This document shows positions 51,637-60,967 of a stretch of 64,000 nt of DNA, piece by piece (positions within the stretch are counted from its first letter, which is position 1; the number at the start of each line of letters is the position of its first letter). Source of the stretch: JBFMFR01 sp040752025. GTDB taxonomy: Bacteria; Chloroflexota; Anaerolineae; Anaerolineales; UBA4823. The DNA lies in the NCBI GenBank assembly GCA_040752025.1, contig JBFMFR010000006.1, forward strand, positions 124,001 through 188,000, written 5' to 3'. Below the pieces are notes generated by a model. The model made no database searches, was not told where the DNA came from, and saw only the letters and a list, made by a program, of their open reading frames with translations. The translations under genes and the position numbers were made by a program.

Positions 51637-52119
51637 TCACTCTCCTTTGGTAGTTTTCTGTTTCGATTTCCGCACCAGGCCGATCACCTGAAGAAGTTGT
51701 GTGAAACCAGCCAGGTATTCGTTTAGTTTGATCACTGGTTCAACCATATTGTCGCTCAAAAAGGCTGCCGTACCACGCAGATTGCTAACCGTTTCGTTCG
51801 TAGAATCCAAAATCGGTTTGATCTCGTTCTGAAGCAAGTTAGTCAGTCGTGCAATTTGCACAATCAAAACAACCATAACCAGGCCGATCAACAAAGACTC
51901 GAAGGCCATGACGATAATGAAAATATCCCTGGTGCGGGCAACATTATCTACGTTGGTTGTCACTAACCAGATCAATCCGCCGATCAAAAATACCAGAATT
52001 ACAACTACACCTGCAATCACCGCCGCGATTGTCTTCTTTTGCTCAGAAGTCAACTCGCTCTTCGGTTCAGGAAGTTCGCCAGATTCTGCAGTTATTTTGG
52101 TATCACTTTCAGTTTCCAT
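51637..52119 (-). CDS. Membrane protein with two helices and coiled region, DUF948-like
   Basis: 160 residues from ATG 52119 (METESDTKITAES); a TTG 15 bases earlier is possible. After an acidic 25-residue start there are two membrane helices (TIAAVIAGVVVILVFLIGGLI and IVMAFESLLIGLVMVVLIV). Then a helical stretch (LTNLLQNEIKPILDSTNETVSNLRGTAAFLSDNMVEPV) resembles DUF948 proteins, which commonly pair with YtxH, as here. The function is unknown; the pairing suggests a shared envelope-stress role. Confidence 0.6.
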   Translation of the reverse strand: METESDTKITAESGELPEPKSELTSEQKKTIAAVIAGVVVILVFLIGGLIWLVTTNVDNVARTRDIFIIVMAFESLLIGLVMVVLIVQIARLTNLLQNEIKPILDSTNETVSNLRGTAAFLSDNMVEPVIKLNEYLAGFTQLLQVIGLVRKSKQKTTKGE

Positions 52120-52224
52120 AAGCCCATTATCCAATCCAGCTTGAATAGTTTATTATAACACGTCCCTTACTGAAACCACTGGTGTGCTGCTGATCCTCAG
52201 CGTTTCTTCGCTCGATGCCTCGAA

Positions 52225-52824
52225 TCACGCAACCAGAGTCGCCAGGATGACCGACTCGCTTTCCGAAACCAACACTTCGATAGAAAGCAAACGCGGGTCA
52301 TTCAACCAGAAGTCACGCAGCGGATCGGCGCCAGATCGCAATTCCAGCGGCACCTGGTTCAATGGCGTCAGGCCATCCAATACGATCAGCCCCCCTATGC
52401 GCAGTGAGTCGATAAATAATTCCGGCTCCTCAGCACGTGCGCTGCCCGGGCCAGCATACAGCAGACCAAAACGCCAATGAGTCAAGAAATCACGCCAGTT
52501 CCCCTGGACCACGCGCACATTGAGCATATGTTCGAACAAAGCCCTGGCTGCAGCCGCTCCCACTGGATCGCCTTCTACTGTAAAGAAAGAAGTGCCCGGT
52601 AAAAGCGCACTGACAATCCATGCCGAAGCAACGCCGCATCCAGTACCCACCTCCCCAATTACGCCGCTTTGTAATTGGCTGGTGAGCAGTTGCAACAACC
52701 GGCCAGTCTCCCTGCTGCAATAGCAGCTGGAATGCATCTGCTCTGCAAGATTGAGCGCACGTTTTACTAATGGAGGGGTTTGGGTTATCACCCGGTAAGC
52801 CACAGCAGCCTCCTGAACAATCAT
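52225..52824 (-). CDS. SAM-dependent methyltransferase, O-methyltransferase-like
   Basis: 199 residues. Class I methyltransferase fold: motif I GVIGEVGTGCGVASAWIVSALLPG, motif II acidic end FFTVEGDPVGAAAARALFEH, then VRVVQGNWRDFLTHWRFGLLYAGPG and RIGGLIVLDGLTP. The order resembles small-molecule O-methyltransferases (caffeoyl-CoA-like). The substrate is unknown. Its start overlaps the HD-hydrolase stop by 4 bases (52821-52824), so the two are translationally coupled. Confidence 0.8.
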   Translation of the reverse strand: MIVQEAAVAYRVITQTPPLVKRALNLAEQMHSSCYCSRETGRLLQLLTSQLQSGVIGEVGTGCGVASAWIVSALLPGTSFFTVEGDPVGAAAARALFEHMLNVRVVQGNWRDFLTHWRFGLLYAGPGSARAEEPELFIDSLRIGGLIVLDGLTPLNQVPLELRSGADPLRDFWLNDPRLLSIEVLVSESESVILATLVA

Positions 52825-53411
52825 ACTCCACTTTGGGCATCTTCGGCAAGGAGCATGATGCGCTCCACCACATCCGTCAGTTCACCCGCCAACACAGATG
52901 CATCATCCCGAAAACTTTCCACCAGAGATTGGTAATACCACAATGTGCCTTCTTTGCCCCCCCGGAAACGCCCCCATACATCATCTCCTATTCGCTCTAG
53001 ATCATACAGGATTGAGCGCGCATTGTACAGCTTATCTGCCAATGCCACCCGGCGCGCATCCGCACTGGCCTGGCGTAAATGCGCCAGGTAACGTTCCTTT
53101 CGCCCGCGCCAGGGCGGCTTGGGTATTTCATATGAATCGGTGCAGCTATCCACAATCTCCGCCACGCGTTCGCCAAAACGCTTCCGGATCTTTTCCAGTG
53201 TTTCCAGACCGCCCTGATCTTCAACCGCGTCGTGGAACAGCGCCGCAATCGCACTATCTTCATCTCCGCCATCTTCCAGCACCAGCGAGGCCACCCCAAG
53301 CAAATGTGCCATATAAGGCGTATCCGAACCCTTCCGTCTCTGCTCACGATGCAGCTCGAAAGCATATTGCAGCGCCTGCCCAAATCGATCTGTCAGATTA
53401 ACTGCTACCAT
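52821..53411 (-). CDS. HD-domain hydrolase, SpoT/MESH1-like
   Basis: 196 residues. The HD fold is seen as ALQYAFELHREQRRKGSDTPYMAHLLGVASLVLEDGGDEDSAIAALFHDAVEDQG (the H...HD metal motif) and a later DARRVALADKLYNARSIL with the closing Asp. This is the arrangement of small alarmone hydrolases that remove pyrophosphate from (p)ppGpp, but other nucleotide substrates are possible. Coupled with a methyltransferase by a 4-base overlap, which is an unusual partner. No synthetase domain is present. Confidence 0.8.
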   Translation of the reverse strand: MVAVNLTDRFGQALQYAFELHREQRRKGSDTPYMAHLLGVASLVLEDGGDEDSAIAALFHDAVEDQGGLETLEKIRKRFGERVAEIVDSCTDSYEIPKPPWRGRKERYLAHLRQASADARRVALADKLYNARSILYDLERIGDDVWGRFRGGKEGTLWYYQSLVESFRDDASVLAGELTDVVERIMLLAEDAQSGV

Positions 53412-53420
53412 ATCAACCGG

Positions 53421-53846
53421 TCACTCGTTCTCCTGAGGGAGAATTTCATACTCGCTGTGGATAGGCACCCCAGGCCGAAGCGTGCTGATTACCGAACAGT
53501 ATTTCTCCTCGGAAAGTCGAATCGCTCGCTCTAATTTCTCCGGCTTTACCTTACCCTGCACAATATATCGCAAACCGATGTCTTTAAAAGTGTATGGGGG
53601 CTCAGAGTCCTGTTCGCCCGAGCAAATCACCTTCAAATCCAACAAAGGCTCGCGCTGCTTAGTCAGAATTTCCACAACATCATAAGCCGAACAGGAAGCC
53701 ACTGCCATGAGCAGTAGATCAGAAGGTTTGATCCCAGCCCACTCAAACTCTGGGTCTGGTGAACGTCCCACTACGATAGAATGCCCATGCGAATCACTCA
53801 CCACCATCATATGCTCTTCAACCCAGCGCAAAATAACTGTTCCCAT
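53421..53846 (-). CDS. OsmC family peroxiredoxin-like protein
   Basis: 141 residues from ATG 53846 with AGGAG upstream; the longer frame begins at an unsupported Met at 53882. OsmC-type proteins reduce organic hydroperoxides with two conserved cysteines. Seen: GIKPSDLLLMAVASCSAYDVVEIL and RLSEEKYCSVISTLRPGVPI, carrying both. The YcfF-like motif order and length fit OsmC/YhfA rather than Ohr. It lies upstream of the HD hydrolase, with 9 bases between. Confidence 0.88.
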   Translation of the reverse strand: MGTVILRWVEEHMMVVSDSHGHSIVVGRSPDPEFEWAGIKPSDLLLMAVASCSAYDVVEILTKQREPLLDLKVICSGEQDSEPPYTFKDIGLRYIVQGKVKPEKLERAIRLSEEKYCSVISTLRPGVPIHSEYEILPQENE

Positions 53847-53883
53847 AAAATGCTCCTTTCTCGATCCCAATAAATTTCTCAAT

Positions 53884-55875
53884 CTAAACCGGAACTACTT
53901 GCTCCAGAATTTCATCTAACTGGTCGGCCACGCGGCCATAATCAGGATAATCGCTCCTCCCAAGGTTAAGCTGGTTAGCTATACGGTGCAACACACCTGG
54001 ATTGATGCGCGCCAGCTCACTCGTAATCCGCAACCACAGTTTACGCAATTCAGGGTTACTGTGTGTCGCAGCATAAACTGCGATCTGAGCTGGCGAAGAC
54101 ATGTTTAGATTCCAGGTGCTCACGTTCACATCTAACTCGCGCCCGGCATTAGACCAGAAGTATGCCAGCATCGGGTTGATCAGGCCGCGCATCCGTCCCC
54201 ATAGCGCGTCGTCTTCTTGCACCAGAGCGAAGAAAGCCAGGTAATATGGCCGGGCAGAGGCATAATCCCGGTTGACCTGAGAGAGTTTGCCGGCGATTGC
54301 AGAAGCGTACGAAGCCATATACCAACGCAAGTCCTCTAGGTTAGCCCCAGGCTCGCCCTTCTCCACCGCATCCCATTGCAGCCGGCAGGCCATTAGATAG
54401 GTCTCACTGGAAGCCGCAAAATCCTGCGAGCGTTGCAGCATCGCCTTCTTTGCCAACGTACGCGCTGAATCCACGCCACGCGGCAGGTTATCCGGCACGC
54501 GCACCTGTTCGATATCCATACACAATATCTGCAGAACCGGTTCATTGCCAAAGTAAACCGCCCCGCACCCAGGCAAGGCATAGCGAGCTCCTCTTTGAAT
54601 GATCTGGCCGCGCTCGTGAAGATCATCCAGCAGGCGCTGGATGTAATCACCCTGGTTTCGATCACTTACCAACATGTAAGCCAATTCGCTACAATCCACA
54701 TCGAAACCTGAGCGAACAACTGCATGCACAAAATCCGCCTCGGCGCGTCGCACAAAGTCAGCCTCGCTATCAATCCCATCGGCCAATAACAATGGCGTAT
54801 GCGGAGAAACCACTTGTTCATCAGTTGTCACCGCCTCCTGGCGCAGTGCCAGTTGCATGATCTCACGTAGTACAGCCTTACTACGCATCAAACCCTGGGC
54901 ATCGTAGCGCTCCTGCAGGATATCAATCAAATCCTCGCTGGAATACCGGTCAGGATGCTCCTGTAGTTCGCGATACAGATCGCGCAACACATCCCTCCTT
55001 GTAGCCATGTCCACCGAGGCCAGCTTTAAACGATTGAACAACTGCCGGTATTGTGAATCTAAAGCGCTGCTGATCACCGGTTTATCCACCAGTGCAGCGG
55101 TCGAATCAGCAGACTGCTCCCGCGCCACCGGAAGCGCCTCTAAATCAGCCGTAGCGATATAATCGATCGGCGCCACAAATAACTGTAAATCACGCAAGAA
55201 CAGGTTTATCAGGTCGGTGTTATCCTCCAGCCAGACCTTGAATTGTGCGTAACCAAAATTAGCTTCATTGAAAGCTGGGTCCATCAACAACATCGTTTGC
55301 TTCAGCCGTGTTGCCAGCACTGGCATCTCGCCGCGCTGCCCATGGGCCTGCAGTGCCTTCACCAAGAGATTACGCGCCTGTTCGATCTCGATACACGACT
55401 GCTCATCTACATCGGCTGGCTCACCCAATGCTGTTTCCAGATAAAGGAACTCATCGCAGGATTTCACTAACAGGTTGTGCGTAATACTGCGTGGGCCAAT
55501 CCCAATCGTGTAATGCCCGTATTCGCGCAGCTTTGCCGCCAGCGGGCTGAAATCACTGTCACCAGAGACAATCACATACGTTTGAATTTGTGGCCGCGTC
55601 ATCGCAATCTCAAAAGCATCAATCGCCATGCGAATATCCGCCCGGTTCTTGCCCGCTCGCACGCTATAGATCTGGATCAGGTCAACTGAATTACTCATCA
55701 TCGCTTCTCGATACCGCGTAAATCGCGACCAATCCGCATAAGCGCGCTTGACCACTACCGGACCACGTGATTGCAAATGCTCCATTAACGCGGTGATTTC
55801 AAAATCGAAAAATTCACGCTCCGCCCACAACGCTACATTTTCGAAGTCAATAAAAACTGCCAGTTGATTACTCAT
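53884..55875 (-). CDS. NYN-domain RNase-like protein with LOTUS domain and long helical C-terminus
   Basis: 663 residues from ATG 55875 (MSNQLAVFIDFENVALW) with GGGAG upstream; an earlier Met 36 bases up is poorer. The N-terminal NYN (PIN-like, LabA/DUF88) domain shows FIDFENVAL, KRAYADWSRF, ADIRMAIDAFE and VSGDSDFSPLAAKLREYG, with the acidic metal residues of ribonucleases in this group. Residues about 185-250 form an OST-HTH/LOTUS domain (RGEMPVLATRLKQTMLLMDPAFNEANFGYAQFKVWLED). The remaining 400 residues are helical and TPR-like, without a family I can name. It probably acts on RNA. The gene is upstream of OsmC and downstream of the HDAC-like gene. Confidence 0.8.
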   Translation of the reverse strand: MSNQLAVFIDFENVALWAEREFFDFEITALMEHLQSRGPVVVKRAYADWSRFTRYREAMMSNSVDLIQIYSVRAGKNRADIRMAIDAFEIAMTRPQIQTYVIVSGDSDFSPLAAKLREYGHYTIGIGPRSITHNLLVKSCDEFLYLETALGEPADVDEQSCIEIEQARNLLVKALQAHGQRGEMPVLATRLKQTMLLMDPAFNEANFGYAQFKVWLEDNTDLINLFLRDLQLFVAPIDYIATADLEALPVAREQSADSTAALVDKPVISSALDSQYRQLFNRLKLASVDMATRRDVLRDLYRELQEHPDRYSSEDLIDILQERYDAQGLMRSKAVLREIMQLALRQEAVTTDEQVVSPHTPLLLADGIDSEADFVRRAEADFVHAVVRSGFDVDCSELAYMLVSDRNQGDYIQRLLDDLHERGQIIQRGARYALPGCGAVYFGNEPVLQILCMDIEQVRVPDNLPRGVDSARTLAKKAMLQRSQDFAASSETYLMACRLQWDAVEKGEPGANLEDLRWYMASYASAIAGKLSQVNRDYASARPYYLAFFALVQEDDALWGRMRGLINPMLAYFWSNAGRELDVNVSTWNLNMSSPAQIAVYAATHSNPELRKLWLRITSELARINPGVLHRIANQLNLGRSDYPDYGRVADQLDEILEQVVPV

Positions 55876-55947
55876 TACGTCTCCCAGGTTTTTTATTTTT
55901 TTGTTTTTCATCCGGCGCCTTTGCCGGATCAGTTTTTCCCGGCAAGA

Positions 55948-57000
55948 TTACGCACCGGTTGGCAATTCCCATATTCGCTGCGCCGCATCCAGTGTCGTCT
56001 GCCATGCGCTCGTTTCCTGTCTTGGTGTCGTTCCGATGAAATCATGCCAGGGTTTCCCTAAAAGCGCAGAAACCCAGGCCTGAGCGCATGCCTGCCCAGC
56101 TTGCAAATCATAACCGCCTTCTAAAAATAAGGCAACCTTTCCGGCACAGTGCAGTTTACTCGATTCTACCAGTTGTGCGATCAATTCGCCGTAACACCCG
56201 GCGGAAAGTGACAGGTATCCCAGGGGATCGCGCCAGTGCGGGTCGAAGCCAACGCTAACCAGCAGCATCTGCGGCGCGAAGCGATCCAACAACGGCAAAA
56301 TAATCTTCCCCATCGCTGTTCGGAAACACTCATCCCCACTGCCCGGCGGGAGAGGCAGGTTTACAGTAGCGCCCTCGCCTGCCCCTGCTCCTGTTTCTTG
56401 CAAGCTACCAGTGCCAGGATAAAAAGGCGATTGGTGCGTGGAAATATAGAGGATATCTCCTCTTCGCCAGAAAACATCCTGCGTTCCATTGCCATGATGC
56501 AAATCTAAATCGACGATCGCCAATCGCTGAGGGTTCTCTGCACCTGCAAGTGGCTGAGTACGCAAGAATTCAGCCGCCAGGGCAATGTTGTTCAACAGGC
56601 AAAAACCCATCCCCCGGGTTTTTGTCGCATGATGCCCTGGAGGTCTCGTCAAAGCAAAACCGCATTGGCTATCACCCAGCCAGACAGCCCGCGCCACTGC
56701 CATCGCGCCTCCTGCCGCGTTCAAAGCCAGTTGCCAGGAGGCCCGGGTCGTATAAGTATCCATATCCAGGCGCGCTCCACTTTGGCTGGCGCTTCGAAGT
56801 GCTCGCAGATAAGCAGGTGAATGCACTGTCTCTAGAAAATCCGACTCCGGGAGGATGGGATCCAGTTTCGTATACGGCTCCCACAAACCGATCTGCTCCA
56901 GACCCTGTCTTACCGCTTCGATACGCTCGGGTCTTTCAGGGTGGCCACGCTCAAAATGCGCCTCGTGTCCTACTGGATAGAAATAAACCAGTTCCTCCAT
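55948..57000 (-). CDS. Histone-deacetylase-like amidohydrolase
   Basis: 350 residues. Zn-dependent deacetylase family (AcuC/acetylpolyamine amidohydrolase). Seen: HFERGHPERPERIEAVRQGL, ALTRPPGHHATKTRGMGFCLLNNIALAA (catalytic His pair), IVDLDLHHGNGTQDVFW (metal Asp and His), LLVSVGFDPHWRDPLGYLSLSAG with the second metal Asp, and LEGGYDLQ. Substrate is probably an acetylated lysine or polyamine; the exact one is unknown. It lies between the NYN gene and the MoxR operon, probably in the same direction of transcription. Confidence 0.94.
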   Translation of the reverse strand: MEELVYFYPVGHEAHFERGHPERPERIEAVRQGLEQIGLWEPYTKLDPILPESDFLETVHSPAYLRALRSASQSGARLDMDTYTTRASWQLALNAAGGAMAVARAVWLGDSQCGFALTRPPGHHATKTRGMGFCLLNNIALAAEFLRTQPLAGAENPQRLAIVDLDLHHGNGTQDVFWRRGDILYISTHQSPFYPGTGSLQETGAGAGEGATVNLPLPPGSGDECFRTAMGKIILPLLDRFAPQMLLVSVGFDPHWRDPLGYLSLSAGCYGELIAQLVESSKLHCAGKVALFLEGGYDLQAGQACAQAWVSALLGKPWHDFIGTTPRQETSAWQTTLDAAQRIWELPTGA

Positions 57001-57011
57001 GTCTCACTACC

Positions 57012-58643
57012 TTACCCTTGATCGCCAGATCGAAATACGCTTCGCAAGGCGCGTCGGATTCGCTCCCAATAACGCTTCACCAGGCTTGCTTGCTGTTCAT
57101 CCACTTCGTGCAAGCTGTAGCGCGCTTCCACGAATCGCTCTGTTATACCCGAAACCGCTTGCACAGCCTCTTCGCCTGGCGCAGCCACCACATCACTCAG
57201 AGACTGCTGCTCTTGAGGAGCGCCGAGGTTTTCCACAAGTTTCTGAGAATATTCATAAGGCGTTTGGCCCGGTTTGCGCGACAAGCCCATCTCTTCGCCT
57301 CGCCTCACCATTGCGAGGTAATAGAACAATACACGTTGGCGCGGTGAAAGTCGGCGTAAATTGATAAACTGCCAGGCCTGCTCCATCCGCTTACGCCCCA
57401 ACCGCGCCCGCAGTCGCTGCCATCCACTATCTACCGCTACTCCAATTTGCCGATTTACACCCTTCCACAACCTGCTCAGCCAGGTCCAAAACCTTGCCAA
57501 CCCTTCTGAAATCCGCAATCGCTTCAACACCCTCAGAACATCGTCTCGCTCACGCAGGTAATAGTAAAGGGAAAAACCAATGGCTCCCAAGAAGATAGTC
57601 CAGAATAATAACGATCGTAACATATCCAACCAAGGGATACTGGTTGTTTCCTGCGGTGCGGCCATTTGCTGCAAAGGTCTTACACCTTCAATCGGCACAC
57701 TGGCTTCGGATTGCCCCAGCAAGTGCATCAACAGGTTGAATAATAACAACACAGGCAGCAGCAGCAACCATATCAAGAAGTTCAATGCGCCAACTAATAC
57801 CGTCACCAAAAAATTCAACGCCCCTAACAACCCAACTGAATATTGAGTTGGCAGCAGACTGGCAACTATTGCAACTGCCGCAATGAATATGAGTCCATAA
57901 AAGAACCAACGTACAGCAATCTCTTTCTCTACTGAGATATGCTCTAAAATCCACCGGGAACGCATCATGTTAAACTGGGTCATGCTCAGCAACACCAGAC
58001 CCAACAAAAAATACAACAATACATTATATACTCCTGCTCGCAGCGGAGCCAGACGGATCCACTCCATAAGCGCTTCCACGCGCAGCATTGAGGTGAGTAC
58101 AATCATGACAATCCCGATAGAAAGCACCATATCCACCAGGCCGCTGCGCACCATCTCGCGCTGCTCATAAACCCCAGTCTCTTGCTCGATGCGTAGAGCC
58201 TGCTCGTCAGCTTCCAATGCCCTCAGTTCGCCAGAAAACCGTGAGCTGAGCACCCATACCAACGCCACAACCATAATCGCAAATAGATACTCGCTATCGA
58301 AGAAAGCCCAAAAATCTTGCTGCCACAGGCTCAGGTCGGTCAAAAAGCGATTGAAGCCATATTCGAAATAAAAAGCCAGTTTCAGCATCGCTGTAAGCAC
58401 TACCCACTCTGTGCCTCGGTATAAAAACCAGTCGCTATTAGGGAAGATCAGCTTTTGCGCGGCACGCTGGCTGTACATGGCCTCCATAGCCACCAGGAAA
58501 CTGTAAACCACCAGATAAGTGCCATCCCATCCAGGGATCACCGCTTCTCCTATTTGCACCAAAGTGGTAACCATGCAGCCCATCATCGCGCTGACTACCA
58601 GAACATGCACTGCTATGGATACCTGTTCGCTTCTGTTGATCAC
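57012..58643 (-). CDS. Membrane protein of MoxR/DUF58 locus (DUF4129-like)
   Basis: 543 residues from GTG 58643 (MINRSEQVSIAVHVLV) with GAGAAG upstream; an ATG at 58751 lies inside the DUF58 gene and is rejected. It has about ten membrane helices in two blocks. The C-terminal cytoplasmic part RQRVLFYYLAMVRRGEEMGLSRKPGQTPYEYSQKLV resembles the DUF4129 tail that occurs with transglutaminase-like membrane proteins, but no transglutaminase catalytic triad is present. It completes a three-gene unit with MoxR and DUF58. The role is likely assembly or chaperoning of surface or metal enzymes. Confidence 0.7.
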   Translation of the reverse strand: MINRSEQVSIAVHVLVVSAMMGCMVTTLVQIGEAVIPGWDGTYLVVYSFLVAMEAMYSQRAAQKLIFPNSDWFLYRGTEWVVLTAMLKLAFYFEYGFNRFLTDLSLWQQDFWAFFDSEYLFAIMVVALVWVLSSRFSGELRALEADEQALRIEQETGVYEQREMVRSGLVDMVLSIGIVMIVLTSMLRVEALMEWIRLAPLRAGVYNVLLYFLLGLVLLSMTQFNMMRSRWILEHISVEKEIAVRWFFYGLIFIAAVAIVASLLPTQYSVGLLGALNFLVTVLVGALNFLIWLLLLPVLLLFNLLMHLLGQSEASVPIEGVRPLQQMAAPQETTSIPWLDMLRSLLFWTIFLGAIGFSLYYYLRERDDVLRVLKRLRISEGLARFWTWLSRLWKGVNRQIGVAVDSGWQRLRARLGRKRMEQAWQFINLRRLSPRQRVLFYYLAMVRRGEEMGLSRKPGQTPYEYSQKLVENLGAPQEQQSLSDVVAAPGEEAVQAVSGITERFVEARYSLHEVDEQQASLVKRYWERIRRALRSVFRSGDQG

Positions 58644-58692
58644 TGCATCTTCTCGATTTATTCTACATACCTTGTCGCCCAATTCAGCAAAC

Positions 58693-59880
58693 CTACTTAC
58701 GCCAGATATCCAAATCGCGCTCGTCCAGTACCTGGTGGATCGGGAATCCAAAGTAATTCGCTCTGCGCCGTACCTGGTCGAAATTCAATGTTGGACCGCA
58801 TTGAATCAAAAAAGCATTTAAACCTGCCCGGCGGGTAGCAAACAGGCTGTCAAATAATGCATCATCGATGCGATTGGTGACCACAACCAGAGTGGTACCC
58901 CAGGCCAGGCTATGGCTTTCCTGCTGCAGCAAATCTGCCAGCGAATAAGTCTCCTCTACCTGGATGCGAGCCAGTGTTTCCAATAACCGCAGCAAATGGC
59001 TTCTTCCTCGGCGCGGGGGCAAGGGAGGCGGCGGCGCTTCGCCCAACAGCGGATCAATGCCATTCGTAGCCAGGCCTACTGCCTGGCGCACATTGATCAC
59101 CCAGCTTGCCAGCGATGCCGCCACCACGATAGCCAGTTCAGGCACATCGTAGCGCGTGCGCATCTCATAGTCCCCGGCATTCAAGTTCAGAAAAATGGTT
59201 GTTTCCAGGGCAATGGAAGGCTCGAATAGCTTTACCTGTAAACGACCAATGTTTGCGGATGACTTCCAGTCCACCCGCCGCAGCGAATCCCCTGCAACGT
59301 AATCACGCTTGCCCCAAATCCGGCTGGGGTCTTCGAAAATCGGCTGATTGTGACGCAGCGTGCCAAGCGGAGCCTGTGATGGCAACTTTACCTGGCGCAA
59401 CGGAATGATCTTAGGGTAAACTGTTAGAAACTCTACTGGTTCGCTGCGCCAGTGCGTACCCCCCGCACCCAATACATCCCCCGAAGACAAATCTAACGGT
59501 CCAAGCGGATAATAACCGCGCTTTCGACAATCCAGCCAGTATTCCAGACTCATTTCGCTCTTCGGGCTTACAGTTACCACTCTCTGGTAAGGGCCTGAGG
59601 AAAACAATTCAACTGGCAGACTTTCACGCACACGCATCCAGGCCAACGGTAGCCAGCCGGTGTTTTGAACGTGCAAACGGACGCGCACCTTCTCACCCAG
59701 GAATGCGTGCCCCGTGTAAGCGCGCCTGACAACAACCCCTTTGAGTGCCTGCCTCCCCCACCACCGGCCCAACAGAAATGTGCCCACCAATAAATACAAC
59801 AGGGTGAGCACAAAGCTCTCCTTTGTTGCGATGGCCACCACCACCAGCACTACCAGGAACAGAAAAAAATACTTACCCAT
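58693..59880 (-). CDS. DUF58-domain membrane protein
   Basis: 395 residues from ATG 59880 (MGKYFFLFLVVLVVVAIATK), overlapping the end of the MoxR gene by 8 bases; an upstream frame start at 59970 lies within MoxR. Two membrane helices are followed by a beta-sandwich and the DUF58 vWA-like core: GSRIWGKRDYVAGDSLRRVDWKSSANIGRLQVKLFEP is written here as seen in DPSRIWGKRDYVAGDSL and RRVDWKSSANIGRL. The family always accompanies MoxR ATPases. Probable partner in protein-complex maturation; the exact client is unknown. Confidence 0.88.
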   Translation of the reverse strand: MGKYFFLFLVVLVVVAIATKESFVLTLLYLLVGTFLLGRWWGRQALKGVVVRRAYTGHAFLGEKVRVRLHVQNTGWLPLAWMRVRESLPVELFSSGPYQRVVTVSPKSEMSLEYWLDCRKRGYYPLGPLDLSSGDVLGAGGTHWRSEPVEFLTVYPKIIPLRQVKLPSQAPLGTLRHNQPIFEDPSRIWGKRDYVAGDSLRRVDWKSSANIGRLQVKLFEPSIALETTIFLNLNAGDYEMRTRYDVPELAIVVAASLASWVINVRQAVGLATNGIDPLLGEAPPPPLPPRRGRSHLLRLLETLARIQVEETYSLADLLQQESHSLAWGTTLVVVTNRIDDALFDSLFATRRAGLNAFLIQCGPTLNFDQVRRRANYFGFPIHQVLDERDLDIWRK

Positions 59881-60850
59881 GCAAGCCGATATCCAGCGAT
59901 GTGTTGGATAAGATCTCTTCAAGCACCACTGGTGCGGATCTACCGCGCAACTCCGACTCGGGTCGTACAATCAAACGATGTGTAAGGATATAAGGAACCA
60001 GGTATTTTATGTCATCCGGGATCACGTGATCGCGGCCGCGTAGAACCGCCAGCGCCTGGCCTGCCTTGAAAAGTGCCAGGCTGGCCCGCGGGCTGCCCCC
60101 CAAGGCCAGATCAGGATGCTCGCGCGTAGCTCCGATCAACTTGACAATGTAATCCTGCAAAGATGCATCAATATGCACTTCCCATACCATCCGCTGCAGT
60201 TCCTGCAGGCGTTCCAGGCTTGTAGCCCCATCCTCCGAAATTGAACCGAAATCCACTTGCTTCAAGCTGTTGATTGGATGCTCGCGCTGCAGGTTAATCA
60301 ATATCCTGCGCTCATCGCCCGGCCCCGGGTACCCAACTGGCAGTCGCATCAGGAAACGGTCCAATTGAGCCTCGGGCAGCGGAAAAGTGCCCTCGTACTC
60401 GATCGGATTTTGGGTCGCCATTACCAGGAATGGGCGTGGCAGAGAACGTGTCACGCCATCTACAGTCACTTGCTGCTCTTGCATCGCCTCCAATAAGGCC
60501 GACTGTGTGCGAGGCGTAGCCCGGTTGATCTCATCCGCCAATAAAATATTGACGAAAATCGGCCCAGGGCGAAACTCGAATTGTCCGTTCTGCTGGTTGT
60601 AAACCGAGACCCCGGTGACATCATTGGGTAACAGGTCCGGCGTGCACTGCAACCGTTTGAACGTTCCCCCCAGGCTGATAGCCATCGAGCGCGCCAGCAT
60701 CGTTTTGCCTGTGCCTGGGACATCTTCCAGCAACACATGCCCTTCGCACAGCAGCGCCACCACCAACAATTCAATCACATCGCGTTTGCCAACGATGACC
60801 TGTTCCACATTGTCTACGATTTTTAAGGCAAATTCTTGAATGGGTTGCAT
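59873..60850 (-). CDS. MoxR-family AAA+ ATPase
   Basis: 325 residues. Walker A EDVPGTGKTMLARSMA, Walker B VNILLADEINRATPRTQSALLEAMQEQQVTVDG, sensor ATQNPIEYEGTFPLPEAQLDRFLMRL with the Arg-finger region, and GGSPRASLALFKAGQALAVLRGRDHV mark MoxR. It uses ATP to act as a chaperone for a metal-cofactor or cell-surface enzyme, working with DUF58. AAAGGA lies upstream of ATG 60850. First gene of a three-gene operon. Confidence 0.95.
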   Translation of the reverse strand: MQPIQEFALKIVDNVEQVIVGKRDVIELLVVALLCEGHVLLEDVPGTGKTMLARSMAISLGGTFKRLQCTPDLLPNDVTGVSVYNQQNGQFEFRPGPIFVNILLADEINRATPRTQSALLEAMQEQQVTVDGVTRSLPRPFLVMATQNPIEYEGTFPLPEAQLDRFLMRLPVGYPGPGDERRILINLQREHPINSLKQVDFGSISEDGATSLERLQELQRMVWEVHIDASLQDYIVKLIGATREHPDLALGGSPRASLALFKAGQALAVLRGRDHVIPDDIKYLVPYILTHRLIVRPESELRGRSAPVVLEEILSNTSLDIGLHG

Positions 60851-60967
60851 ATCGATCCTTTATTTATTGTTTTTAGTAGCGGTGTTCTTGCAAGAATTTT
60901 TAGATTTCTTCTACAGGTCTTATTTTATCCTACTTCCACCTAAAAACACGCTGCATACCCTGGCCCA

